64,000 nt of DNA from Balaenoptera acutorostrata. Its lineage: Eukaryota > Chordata > Mammalia > Artiodactyla > Balaenopteridae. A model generated the notes under the pieces. The model saw only the letters and a program-made list of their open reading frames with translations, had not been told where the DNA came from and did no database searches. The stretch spans positions 23,395,268 through 23,459,267 of the forward strand of contig NC_080074.1 in NCBI RefSeq assembly GCF_949987535.1, given 5' to 3'. The translations under genes were made by a program, and so were the position numbers. Positions 11,511-22,900 of this stretch are shown one piece after another. Each line of letters opens with the position of its first letter. Within the stretch, counting starts at the first letter, position 1.

Positions 11511-12171
11511 CTGAAATCCAAAACAAAACAAGCATGAACGAAGAGAACTCTGAAATGGTTACTCAAGTAATACCATAAAAACCAAAGAGAGCAAGGCTGA
11601 GGTCTCAGCCTCAGAATCTCCAAGAGAAGTAAGAAAATGTGGCTAGCATATTAACTTCAACTTTGATTTCTCAGAACACCCAGAACGAAAGCAAACATAT
11701 ACCTCTCAAGATGACTAAAGACAATGAAAATCTCCATCTGCATCTGCCCTTACTCACCCTATTCCGCCCTGACTCTCCAATCTTTTTCTCATACTAAAGA
11801 CTGAGAAGAGAGTGTAAAGGAAAGAATATGGAATTGCTTTCAAGAACACAGATTTCTAAAGATTCTTATTCTTTCCTATGCTTGAACTTGATAAACACAA
11901 AACTGAAGAACTTAAATAAAGGTCTATAAATTGCCCTATTATCTCTAAAAATTATGGTATGTATATGATTACCTCAGCAGTAGATAGTTCACTGGGCAAG
12001 GAAATGAGAGAGGTAACATAGATGCAAATAAAAATATTTGAATTGGAAAACGATAATTTTTTCACATGCATGATTCAGTGAACTGATCAGTCTCTCTAGC
12101 AGATTTCATCTACAATAAGAAAAAACTGCAGCAACGGAGCCTTTATGATAGAAGGTATCATGGATACAAAC

Positions 12172-12358
12172 CATATGAAGTTATTCCAACTGAATCTTTG
12201 CCATTGGAAGAAGAGATGACAGGAATGCCACCATGGAGAAGGTAGGCAAGATCTTTATACCCTTCATGTAGCAGAGCATTGTAGAATGATATATAGGAAT
12301 AATTATCTTTTTCAAGTATCGTTTTAATTAGCATAGCTGCTCGTTGCCGTTGGGTGGG
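12172..12358 (-). CDS. APAF1: APAF1 exon 3 (second half of CARD and linker)
   Basis: This 187-nt exon has no ATG of its own and was found by joining exons 2 and 4 in frame. It translates from PTQRQRAAML through SFYNALLHEGYKDL to GKDSVGITSY, the C-terminal CARD helices that pack against caspase-9 CARD, then the linker. The acceptor is a 16-base T tract followed by AG at 12359-12360. The donor is GTTTGT after TATG. The arginine at residue 52 of the usual numbering is kept. The linker reads SVGI where I recall human SVSGI, a one-residue deletion. A CHR SINE lies just 50 bp upstream of the acceptor. Confidence 0.94.
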
Positions 12359-12408
12359 CTAAAAAAAAAAAAAAAAGTAGTTTAGTATACTACAAAGAAT
12401 ATATTTGT

Positions 12409-12726
12409 GGGGCTTCCCTGGTGGCGCAGTGGTTGAGAATCTGCCTGCTAATGCAGGGGACACGGGTTCGAGCCCTGGTCTGGGAGGATCCCACATGCCG
12501 CGGAGCAGCTGGGCCCGTGAGCCACAATTGCTGAGCCTGCGCGTCTGGAGCCTGTGCCCCGCAACGGGAGGGGCCGCGATAGAGAAAGGCCCGCGCACCG
12601 CGATGAAGAGTGGCCCCCGCTTGCCGCAACTGGAGAAAGCCCTCGCACGAACCGAAGACCCAACACAGCCAATAAATAAATAAATAAATAAATAAATAAA
12701 AGAAAAATCCTTAAAAAAAAAAAAAA
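12409..12726 (+). mobile_element. CHR-type SINE filling APAF1 intron 2
   Basis: Target duplication AAAGAATATATTTGT at 12394-12408 and 12727-12741. It makes up about two thirds of the 469-bp intron between APAF1 exons 2 and 3 and is antisense to the gene. Confidence 0.94.
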
Positions 12727-12827
12727 AAAGAATATATTTGTAACATAAATTAGTGGAGACCAGTACAAGTTTTGAAATAAATTCTAAAAATTTTTAAGAA
12801 AGCATAGACTGCCTCAGAGGGCTTTAC

Positions 12828-13001
12828 CTCATTTTTTACTTTTTCCTCCTCCGACACTGTTAAAACTCCATTACTAATCATGTGATCCATGATGTAGGAT
12901 GTTTTGATGTCCCTTTCCAGGGCTTCTCTATGTTGAAGCAAACAATTTCGAGCTTTTGCATCCATCCTCCCTCAATTTTTTCCTTCTCTGTCAACCATGA
13001 G
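12828..13001 (-). CDS. APAF1: APAF1 exon 2: translation start and N-terminal CARD
   Basis: Coding starts at the ATG at 12965-12963 and gives 46 codons, MDAKARNCLLQHREALERDI onward, ending KVKNE before the donor GTAAAG. This is the first half of the CARD, which recruits caspase-9; R13 of the interaction surface is present. About 36 nt of 5' UTR precede the ATG; the likely acceptor is TTTGCCTGTAG just before CTCATGGTTGACAG, which agrees with my memory of the human exon border. Intron 2 to exon 3 is only 469 bp and most of it is a SINE. Residue changes relative to human (as recalled) are conservative, for example K18R and F34V. Confidence 0.95.
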
Positions 13002-13117
13002 CTACAGGCAAACATCAAAATATTTGTCAAGCCAATAAAGACATGAAAAGATATATAACCTCACTGGTAATGAAAAAATGTAAAGAAAATAAGACTTCTT
13101 TTGCAAAGATTTTTTTT

Positions 13118-13296
13118 TCCTATTTATTTAAACAGAGTTTATTTAAACTCTCCTACATGTCCGCCCACAGAAAGGAGGACGGAAGGGGGACGCCGAAAAG
13201 AAAACGAGCAGGCTGTCTGCACCGCCGGTCACTCTGTCCTCCCCTGGGCTTCATCTACGTCCTGGCTTTCCCCACTGGACTTTCATCAGCCAGACA
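13118..13296 (-). pseudogene. 5'-truncated processed retrocopy in APAF1 intron 1
   Basis: About 180 bp, G+C-richer than its surroundings, flanked by TGCAAAGATTTTTTTT at 13102-13117 and 13297-13312. On the minus strand it reads like an mRNA 3' end and finishes with AAATAAACTCTGTTTAAATAAATAGG followed by As merged with the target duplication. The parent gene was not recognised; no useful open frame. It lies only about 100 bp upstream of APAF1 exon 2. Confidence 0.7.
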
Positions 13297-13359
13297 TGCA
13301 AAGATTTTTTTTAAATAAACAAAATCTAATGCTTTCAAAGGCGTGAGGTAATGGGTATT

Positions 13360-14961
13360 TTTTTTTAAACATCTTTATTGAAGTATAATTGCTTTACAGT
13401 GGTGTGTTAGTTTCTGCTTTATAACAAAGTGAATCAGTTATACATATACATATGTTCCCATATCTCTTCCCTCTTGCATCTCCCTCCCTCCCTCCCTCCC
13501 TATCCCACCCCTCTAGGTGGTCACAAAGCACAGAGCTGATCTCCCTGTGCTATGCGGCTGCTTCCCACTAGCTATCTATTTTACATTTGGTAGTGTATAT
13601 ATGTCCATGACACTCTCTCACCCTGTCACCTCTCACCCCTCCCCCTCCCCATATCCTTAAGTCCATTCTCTAGTAGGTCTGTGTCTTTATTCCCGTCTTG
13701 CCACTAGGTTCTTCATGGCCTTTTTTTTTTTTTCCTTAGATTCCATATATATGTGTTAGCATACTGTATTTGTTTTTCTCTGACTTACTTCACTCTGTAT
13801 GACAGACTCTAACTCCATCCACCTCATTACAAATACCTCCATTTCATTTCTTTTTATGGCTAATATTCCATTGTATATATGTGCCACATCTTCTTTATCC
13901 ATTCATCCGATGATGGACACTTAGGTTGCGTCCATGTCCTGGCTATTGTAAATAGAGCTGCAATGAACATTTTGGTACATGACTCTTTTTGAATTATGGT
14001 TTTCTCAGGGTATATGCCCAGTAGTGGGATTGCTGGGTCATATGGTAGTTCTATTTTTAGTTTTTTAAGGAACCTCCATACTGTTCTCCATAGTGGCTGT
14101 ATCAATTTACATTCCCACCAACAGTGCAAGAGGGTTCCCTTTTCTCCACACCCTCTCCAGCATTTATTGTTTCTAGATTTTTTGATGATGGCCATTCTGA
14201 CCGGTGTGATATGATACCTCATTGTAGTTTTGATTTGCATTTCTCTAATGATTAATGATGTTGAGCATTCTTTCATGTGTGTGTTGGCAATCTGTATATC
14301 TTCTTTGGAGAAATGTCTATTTAGGTCTTATGCCCATTTTTGGATTGGGTTGTTTGTTTTTTTGCTATTGAGCTGCATGAGCTGCTTGTAAATCTTGGAG
14401 ATTAATCCTTTGTCAGTTGCTTCATTTGCAAATATTTTCTCCCATTCTGAGGGTTGTCTTTTGGTCTTGTTTATGGTTTCCTTTGCTGTGCAAAAGCTTT
14501 TAAGTTTCATTAGGTCCCATTTGTTTGTGTTTTTATTTCCATTTCTCTAGGAGCTGGGTCAAAAAGGATCTTGCTGTGATTTATGTCATAGAGTGTTCGG
14601 CCTATGTTTTCCTCTAAGAGTTTGATAGTGTCTGGCCTTACACTTAGGTCTTTAATCCATTTTGAGTTTATTTTTGTGTATGGTGTCAGGGAGTGTTCTA
14701 ATTTCATACTTTTACATGTACCTGTCCAATTTTCCCAGCACCACTTATTGAAGAGGCTGTCTTTTCTCCACTGTATATGCTTGCCTCCTTTATCAAAGAT
14801 AAGGTGACCATATGTGCGTGGGTTTATCTCTGGGCCATATATGACAAACCCACAGCCAACATTGTCCTCAATAGTGAAAAACTGAAACTATTTCCACTAA
14901 GATCAGGAACAAGACAAGGTTGCCCACTCTCACCACTATTATTCAACATAGTTTTGGAAGT
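13360..14961 (-). mobile_element. 5'-inverted LINE-1 (L1-C) in APAF1 intron 1
   Basis: From the left, a T run and minus-strand L1 3' end (3' UTR and ORF2 C-terminus) extend to about 14835. There the orientation flips, and 14836-14961 is plus-strand ORF2 from the RT region ([19 protein letters not shown]). Flanking duplication GTAATGGGTATT at 13348-13359 and 14962-14973. This is the usual product of twin priming. A CCCT-rich microsatellite (about 13480-13501) lies within the 3' UTR. Confidence 0.93.
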
Positions 14962-15049
14962 GTAATGGGTATTCTTTTAAGATACCTGAGGAGAGTACAA
15001 AGTGGATGCAACTTTTCTGGAAGGCTATATAAGGTAAGATGTGTTTAAA

Positions 15050-15535
15050 GTAAGCATTCTCTTTAACCCAGAAATCCCACTTCTAGGGATTTACCTCAGA
15101 GAGATATTCATATATGTATGCAAAAATATCCACAAAAAGGGTTAATAGAGATTGTTTAGGTAAGATAAAAATATTAAAACAACCTAAATGCCCATCATTC
15201 GGAGTATGGATTTTAAAAATTAGAGTATGTACATAAGATGGAATATTATACAGCCATTTAAAATAAGACATCTCCATGTACTGACATGGAAAGGTGCTCA
15301 TGACACATCACTGATTGAAAAAAATTTAAATATGATACCATGTATAGCACAAAATATGTGTTGGTCTCATATAAATGCATAGAGAGATGTTTAGAAGTCT
15401 GTTCAACAAAATGTTTGGGTTACTTCCAAGTAGCAAGATTTGGGGGAAATTTTCCCCTGTTCTTTTTTCTTCTTTTCTATACTGTCTTAATTTTTTTTCA
15501 ATACACATTATCATTTGTACAATTTTAAAACTTCC
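15050..15535 (+). mobile_element. Ancient LINE-1 3' end
   Basis: Diverged ORF2 C-terminus and 3' UTR: ACCCAGAAATCCCACTTCTA, then GATGGAATATTATACAGCCA. No tail or target duplication was resolved. Confidence 0.7.
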
Positions 15536-15539
15536 TTTA

Positions 15540-16367
15540 AGTTAAGATTTTATAAACAATGGTCATACTAAAGTCCTAATATTTATAAACTACTTGATTT
15601 CTTTACCATCATTAAGACTAAATAGAGCATTCTTGGTATTGAGTATTAGTTCTCACTCAAGATGGGTGTCAGCTGGTAGGTCTTCATTGGTAAACACATT
15701 TCTCATGTGCTTACTCCACTAATTTTTCAGCTGAGCTGCTAACTATGACAAAGCAACAGAAAATATCCTTCGATGTCATTTCTTAGACTAGGAGAACACA
15801 AGGAATAATATTCTTCACAGTGTAATACTCTAAGTTCCTACCGACTTTATTTCAAATATGATGCAAATTTTTCAATCGGTATAAAACCCAGATCAGAACA
15901 TTTGCAAGTTTTTAAACAGAATTTATCCAATGTAATACAGTGAGTGTCTAAATGTGTTTATTTATATGCTCATTCAATAAACATCTGAGCCCCTCCTATG
16001 TGTCAGGCCCTGAATCTACAGAGATTAAATCATATCCCTGAAGGAATTCACAATCTGGTAGGAGAGTAAAATACAGATAATTAGAATGTTATGTACTAAG
16101 CGCCAAGAGATAAGCACAAGTAATTTTGAGCACACAGAAGAGGAGCAATAATCATTAAGCTTCATTAACCAATAATCAATAATGACTATAAAAAGTACCA
16201 CCAAATGTGTCACTTTCAAACACAGGTAAATAGAGCATTTGCCTATGTTTGTCAAGGTTCACAAAATGCCCAGTACTGGCATGAAACTGATTGATAAAAG
16301 AAAAAATTATGGTTAGGATCAAGGCTATGGTCATTTTTAAATGTTAATGTTTTTATGATCTCAAGTT
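15540..16367. other. APAF1 intron 1, mostly unique sequence
   Basis: AT-rich. A weak L2-like piece is at 15955-16060 (TTCAATAAACATCTGAGCCC, then CTCCTATGTGTCAGGCCCTG). Nothing else seen. Confidence 0.55.
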
Positions 16368-16383
16368 AAACATAAAACGTCCC

Positions 16384-16651
16384 GGGCTTCCCTGGTGGTG
16401 CAATAGTTAAGAACCCCCTGCCAATGCAGGGGACACGGGTTCGAGCCCTGGTCCGGGGGGAATCCCACATGCCGCGGAGCAACTAAGTCCGTGCGCCGCA
16501 ACTACTGAGCCTGCGCTCTAGAGCCCGCGAGCCACAACTACCCAGCCCGTGTTCCACAAGAGAAGCCACCGCAATGAGAAGCCCGCGCACAGCAACAAAG
16601 ACCCAATGCAACCAAAAATAAATAATAAATTAATTTTTAAAAATCATATTA
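16384..16651 (+). mobile_element. CHR-type SINE
   Basis: Target duplication AAACATAAAACGTCCC at 16368-16383 and 16652-16667; in APAF1 intron 1, antisense. Confidence 0.93.
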
Positions 16652-17111
16652 AAACATAAAACGTCCCTTAATTTTTCAGTAATAAAACTCTATTTGACAA
16701 AACAAAGATGAACTTTTTAGCTTTTGTCCAATAGCTAACGCAATAGACACACTCTGACCACCTGAAACTAGTTTCCAACTTTACTAGCCCTATTAAAACT
16801 AAAGACGTTAAGTTTTATACGTTTTTTAACTGCACACATTTAGATATTCTGAACAAATTCTCAGTGTCCCACCTTTCGTAACCACGTAAACCATGTAAAG
16901 TCAGGACTCTCCAGGCTTGTGAAATATAAAGGACAATTTCATCCAGGAAAACCGTAATAGTTGACCATTTCCTCTTTAGATAATTTCACTTCCTGGTACA
17001 GTATCAGAATGATTAATAATTATTCCTTGACCCAGAATTCTCAGTCTCTAAAATCGACTACTGAACCTCCGAAGAACCGGGTTCGGGGAGAAAAGCGAGG
17101 CGCCAAATTAC

Positions 17112-17625
17112 CCAAACCTTCGCACCTGGGTCTTCAATGGGAAGAGAAGCCCTGCAGGGACAGACCGGAAAATCAAGGTAGGGGTGAGTGGAGGCAACGG
17201 GACTTCCGAAAGGAAATTCGGGGCTCGGGCCACAGCCCGGGGGCAGGTCGGGGCCTCACAGGTGTCTCACCTAGGCCTCAGCAGCCGGGGGGCACCTGAA
17301 GACCCCCGGGAACCTCCGACCTGCGGAGGAGGCGTCACCCCCGCAGGCGGCCCACGCAGTCCCGGGGCGCCGAGGTGAGTATTCCAACCCAGACACAAAG
17401 GAAGGAGGGCCACTCGGACTGTCGTTCCTTCCCTCCCGCTGCAGCTGCACCCGGGCGGGAGCCCGGAGCCACTCCGGACGCCGCCCCGTCTACTTCAAGT
17501 CCTCGCAGGTCGCTGACAGCCCAGACGCCTCACCTCCGGCTCCCTCACCCCTTCTGCCCAGGAATAAAGCCAGCCTCTCCGCCTCAGGACCGTAGAGCAG
17601 TCAAAACCCGCCAGTCCGCCCCGCT
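17112..17625 (-). other. APAF1: APAF1 exon 1, non-coding 5' UTR
   Basis: The minus strand between these points resembles the human APAF1 leader as I remember it: a block around CTTGAAGTAGACGGGGCGGC, a block ending GGGGGTCTTC then GTGCCCC, and a final block CCCAGGTGCGAAGGTTTGG. The donor is then GTAATT (exon end 17112), which would splice to CTCATGG at 13001. The 5' limit near 17625 is an estimate from leader length. An octamer ATGCAAAT lies about 20 bp beyond it at 17646-17653. Other donor-like sites (minus strand, near 17270 and 17532) could give shorter leaders. Confidence 0.65.
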
Positions 17626-18151
17626 GGGACGACGCGGGCCCGCGCATGCAAATAAACACACCCAGAACCCCTCCAGGCGGCCGTCGCCGCGCGCGCTTCG
17701 GCTCCAGCTGGTGGCCGCGCGCGCACAAAAAAAGCACCTCCGCCGCACCAACTGGGGCGCGCCGCGCTCCAACGAAGGGCGGACCGTGGCGTCCGCGCGC
17801 TCGACGTGGCGCGCGCTGCCCCGCCCCGCCCCGCCCCGCCCCCCCGCGTCCCGGCGGCTTGCAGACGCCCGGGAGCCACGGTTTCCTTGGTTTTGCAGCG
17901 TTAACGTAGAGGTTTGGCGAAGTAGGATTGCCGCCTACCCCAGCTGGAGGAACTAGAAAGCGGGTGGCTGGGAGACGCTGTGGAGCAGCGGGGATGGCCG
18001 GGAGAGGAAGGGGGCTGGTTTCTGGGCGGTGCCAAGTCTGAAACGGGGCGCGGTCACCGCCGATCCTTCCCGCGGAGGCTGAGGAGGCCACGTCCCGCTA
18101 CCCCAGGGTGAAGAGGCAGCCCCGGGTTTGTCATCCTCAGGACCTCCAGAC

Positions 18152-18327
18152 ATGTCTGAGGTGAAGAGCCGGAAGAGGTCGGCGCCCAAGGGAGCCCCAG
18201 CGGAGCCTGGGAAGCGAAGCGAGGGCGGAAAGAGCCCCGAGGCTCGGGGCGGTGGAGGCGGGGGCTGGGCGGACCCCCGGACCGGCGTGAGCCTTCTGTC
18301 GCTGGGGACGTGCCTGGGCCTGGCCTG
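18152..18327 (+). CDS. IKBIP: IKBIP exon 1: cytosolic N-terminus and start of TM segment
   Basis: IKBIP (IKIP) is an IKK-beta-interacting, ER-membrane protein reported to promote apoptosis. The ATG at 18152 begins MSEVKSRKRSAPKGAP, matching the known N-terminus; an in-frame TTG upstream is not used because the family starts at MSEVK. A basic, glycine-rich stretch (RGGGGGGW) leads to the hydrophobic segment GVSLLSLGTCLGLAW that continues into exon 2, giving one membrane anchor at about residues 45-62. The exon ends after 58 codons plus two bases at TG/GTAAGT. The 5' UTR probably begins within 17900-18100. Confidence 0.95.
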
Positions 18328-18619
18328 GTAAGTGGTCCGAGGCCGCCCGGGCCGTGTCCGGCCTCCCGTGGTCGCCCTCTCTTCTCGGGGTCCCGCCTCT
18401 GCCCCGGCCCCGCCCGGCTCGGCGTCCCGCTAACCTCTAGCCCCCAAGCTTGCGGCTTCTGTTCCTCTGCATCGACCCCAAGGAAGTGACGGCCCAACCT
18501 TTATTTTTCCTTTCGCTCGTTTCTCTTAATTCATTTTGCTTTTGTACTGCTGGCGTGCCTCGATCGCCCAGCTGGAGCTGAGGCCAAGGTTTGGGAACGT
18601 CAACCATTAAGAAATGCAG

Positions 18620-19000
18620 GGCTTCCCTGGTGGCGCAGTGGTTGAGAGTCTGCCTGCCAATGCAGGGGACACGGGTTCGAGCCCTGGTCTGGGAAGATCC
18701 CACATGCCACGGAGCAACTGGGCCCGTGAGCCACAATTACTGAGCCTGCGCGTCTGGAGCCTGTGCTCCGCAACAAGAGAGGCCGCGATGGTGAGAGGCC
18801 GCGATGGTGAGAGGCCCGCGCACCGCGATGAAGAGTGGTCCCCACTTACCGCAACTAGAGAAAGCCCTCGCACAGAAACGAAGACACAACACAGTCATAA
18901 ATAAATAAATAAAAGAACGTGAATTTCTAAAAAAAAAAAAAAATCTTAAAAAAAAAAAAAAGTAATCAGCATAAAATAATCCTTAAAAAAAAAAAAAAAA
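18620..19000 (+). mobile_element. CHR-type SINE in IKBIP intron 1
   Basis: Target duplication AAGAAATGCAG at 18609-18619 and 19001-19011. The tail is unusually long, with three A runs separated by short non-SINE pieces. It starts 290 bp after IKBIP exon 1, at the edge of the CpG island. Confidence 0.9.
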
Positions 19001-19570
19001 AAGAAATGCAGATGCGGCCAAATTTCATTAAGCGCCTGCTACAGGACAGAAGCTTTTCCGTTTTTAGAACCCGTTACTTCCTGTCCGCTGTGCATTTGGG
19101 ACAAATTTGCCCCGCCCCATAAATGCCTATTGGCAACGTTTGCAACCTTAAAAGAATTCATTATGATCTTAAAGCAACAAACGTTCATGATAATATCAAG
19201 TTTTGGAGGACAGCTCATATTTCGGTTATTGTGCATGCGTTAAAAGTCTATTCCTAAGTTACAGATTGAATTTTAGTATAACACTTTTGTTCACCTGAAA
19301 CTAAAAACTTATAGTTTTTAAACCAAGCAAATAGCGATATATTGATGTCATAGGAAAGATGAATATTAAGAAATAACCTTAAAACCAACTTATTTTGTTT
19401 TCCTCAAATTCTTTAGGATTAACCTATTTCGTTTTAATAACAAGACTGACTCTTTAGAGTTCCTCTCCATTTTCACTGATTTTTGAAGTATTTAGAAGAT
19501 AGCTATTTATCTTCAAGAATAATTGGATTCTAGAAGCAACCCTGGATGTCCTCTCATCTAGAACATTTTT

Positions 19571-19902
19571 TCTTTTTTTTTTTTGGCTGCGTTGGGTCTT
19601 CGTTGCTGCGCGCGGGCTTTCTCTATTTGCGGTGAGCGGAGGCCACTTTGTTGCGGTGCACGGGCTTCTCACTGCGGTGGCTTCTCGTTGCGGAGCACGG
19701 GCTCTAGGTGCGTGGGCTTCAGTAGTTGTGGCACGCGGGCTCAGTAGTTGTGGCTCGCGGGCTCTAGAGCGCAGGCTCAGGAGTTGTGGCTCACGGGCTT
19801 AGTTGCTCCGTGGCATGTGGGATCTTCCCGGACCAGGGATCGAACCCGTGTGTCCCCTGCATTGGCAGGCAGATTCTTAACCACAGCGCCACCAGGGAAG
19901 TC
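19571..19902 (-). mobile_element. CHR-type SINE
   Basis: T run, then TTGGCTGCGTTGGGTCTTCG, ending ACCAGGGAAGTC. Target duplication CTAGAACATTTTT at 19558-19570 and 19903-19915. Confidence 0.93.
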
Positions 19903-19915
19903 CTAGAACATTTTT

Positions 19916-22900
19916 GATGCTAGTAAATTTTGAAGTATACTTTACTGATGACTCATCCTCAGTCAGTCAATAAAAGATTTGTTACAATAAAGTGAAATGT
20001 TGATTATTAAATATTCTCTTCAAAAAGAGATAAATTGTTATTTTACTAATATATTTGTTTATGGAATATTTTGATCTTAAAAGAATAAATGTACAGAATT
20101 TACTGTTTTAAATAAACTGCTTTTATGTCTTAAATTGCATGACCTTCTTCAGGTAAATCAAAAACTTTGTGCTGGGAAAGTTATTCAGTATTAGAACTTA
20201 GTAGGCTAAAATATATATTTTGCTTCTTTCTAGAACCTAATACAACTGGTTTTAGTTACTGAATTTATTAATTCTCATCCAAAGATTCATATTCATATGA
20301 GATAAATTACATCAGAAAATGCTCAACTTTTCAATAATTTAGTTACTGTCCTGGGAAAACACACTAACAGGAATCTATAAAGGAAAACAACTTGAAAAGC
20401 AGACACTTCAGCTCAGGAATTTACTGTTAGTGCCTGCAGTAAAGATACAAACAAGTTATATTCAAGTAGGAAGATTTTATTTGAACTGTGTCTTTGCAAA
20501 ATAATAAAACAATGCTCAAAGATTATTTCTAAAATGGGCAGATTCAATGATTGTTATTAAATGACTGTTAATTGCTCTTGTGAAATCTCTTGTGACAAGA
20601 GTTAAAGTATAAATACTTTGGTCACTATAGCAAATATGTATTCGTGGTAAATTTGGGAATTTTCTAAATAAAATGCAAACATTTAGCATCTCAAAATACT
20701 AAAAAGCACACTGGAATTATAACTAAGCCACTGACATTTTTACCACTAGGATTAGCACCTAAAGATTGGTCTATCAAATCTTTATTGCATGCTTATTGTA
20801 CTGACACTGTTCTGGTTGTTAAAATACAAAATCGAATATATGTGCCTAAATACAGCTTAGGAGTATTCTAATTTTGTCTGATTAAGTTAGGGCAGAGATT
20901 TGAACCCTTGCACTGTCTGAGGTTGATTTCAAGGCATCACTATTTCAGTATCTTCAAACCATTAGTCTTTGGATCCTGGTTTGGAAAATAAACAGAGATA
21001 ATGCAACAAAAGGGTGGTACTTGAACATCTTCTCTCTATTAAACAAAGTTCTGATAATCATCTTCTGTCAGCTTGACAATAAGATGTTGGAGATAACAGT
21101 TGCCCAGAACTATAGGGCCTGAGTGTTGGTTTGCATACGTCATTTATAAACTCTTTAAGGAAATTTTCCACGTAAGAGATTGAAGACATTCTGCTTTCAA
21201 AAAGTTTTTAAAAGTTATGAAGGTACTAAACAAGACAAAACCTTAAAAGCTTATTACATAGAAATTTAGTCAACTAGAAGTTCCATTGTAAAACTTTTAA
21301 GTTTCTTTTGGAAATTTCAACAGATTTTTTAATTGCCTTTATAAAAGTTTGTCATAGCATTTGTGATAATTATGTATCAGAAGTCAAAAGCTCTTTCAAC
21401 AATCAGATAATTGAGGGGTTTTTTTCTCTAATACAACTTTCTCTGTAAATCATTTATACAGTAAAATCTTGGCTAACCCCATTTTTCAGCTTTTGTTGTT
21501 AGTGGAGTTTAATCTGAAAGACAGTTATCCTTTAATTACCTTGACTTTTAAAAACGGAATATGGTCTGTGTGTTCCTGAACTTTCAGTATTATGCTGAAA
21601 ATGAAGTTGCTGTATGAAACATACAGCTAAATGGGTACTGACTCTTTCTCGTTACTAAGTTGAAACAGAGCCAGAGAAAAATCCTGTATATATAAATCCT
21701 TCATCAGCTGTCTGACATCTAGGCCTCCTAAAGGAGCTATGCAGAGACAAGACTGCAAGGAAATGCATGGTTTATTCCCACAGGGCCCTGAATCTATATG
21801 CGTTCTCTGTAAACTGCAATGGATTATGAAGAAGTCAGGAAGATTCCCTTTGTAAAGCCTACACTAAGGTGGCCAATTAATCCGGGTCCTTTTCTCCTAC
21901 ATCCATACCTTCAAGATCTTTACCTATGATAGTGAAAAGAGGCCCCAAAACAGGGTAAGAGAATGCTTCTTCTCCTATTAGTGGGTCTCATCCATTCACT
22001 TCATCCTTTGTTTGCTATAAACCCAACCCTGGTTCAAAGTGGGACAGGCCTGGAGCTTCTATCAAGTGTTAAGTAGAAGGGAGCCCTGATCCATTTTACC
22101 ACTCTAGGCTTGTCAGAAGGATGGGAAAAGCAGCTGTGCAAAGCAATTCAAAAGAAAGGGCCAAGGTACGTAAAGAAAATAATTGATGTTTTATGTTCAA
22201 GGCACTTTAAGAGCTTGAGTAATATGAACCTGTTTAATCTCTACAACACCCTATGAACTCAGTAGTTTTATCCCCACTTTGCAGATGAGGAAACTAGCAA
22301 TGGTAAGTTCAATAACTTGTCCAAGGTGCTTGTACAGCTAGTAAATGGCAGAGCCAAAGTTGCCTAGCTTCACATTCAACCAGTATGATATGCTGTCTAC
22401 CTTTGATATTAATCCAAAAAGAGGCCAAGACCCTAGAAATAGAAATCCCTAGTCCAGAATTGTTTATAATCCCTTCTTCTCCTAGAAGCTGTAGCCCTTA
22501 GCAGACCCTAATTGTTGTCTCATCTAAACGAAGGAAGATAGGGAGTAAGGAGGTCTTGAACTGCTCCTGTTAGAAAATGCCTCTGACTCATAAAAAGGAA
22601 ACAAAGCACCTTGGGCATAATCTGGAAGCCAGTTTCAAAAATTAGTATTTCACAATTGAAACCACCTTCTCTCAGTGTACATTTTTGGCTTCGAGAAAAA
22701 TCATCCTCTTCCTTAATGTTAAATGAGTTAATATTTATAATGCACTTAGAATAGTGTCTGGCACTTCTAAGTGAAAATAAAACAAATGTATTTTAACTCA
22801 GCATCATACAGACCACAGTTGATTATTTTCATTACTAGCACTAAGTAAACTTTATACTTGTTTTTTCTTTTATGCACTATTCATATATAGAAATGGTGAA

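Larger units (their letters stand above)
17050..18450. promoter_or_regulatory. CpG island and bidirectional APAF1/IKBIP promoter
   Basis: A G+C- and CpG-rich block set in AT-rich surroundings separates two divergent genes: APAF1 leaves leftwards, IKBIP rightwards. Visible sites include an octamer ATGCAAAT (17646-17653), a run of GC boxes (CCCCGCCCCGCCCCGCC, about 17818-17843), and TTTGGCGAAG near 17912 which resembles an E2F element. No TATA box is evident at the expected places. Shared promoter use by these genes, with p53 control, is established in human; individual p53 sites were not resolved here. Confidence 0.85.

Noticed and set aside
17375..17956. Overlapping long open frames in the CpG island (193-198 codons)
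   Set aside because: G+C-rich sequence lacks stops by chance. The region is the APAF1 leader and shared promoter, and the frames have no family match.
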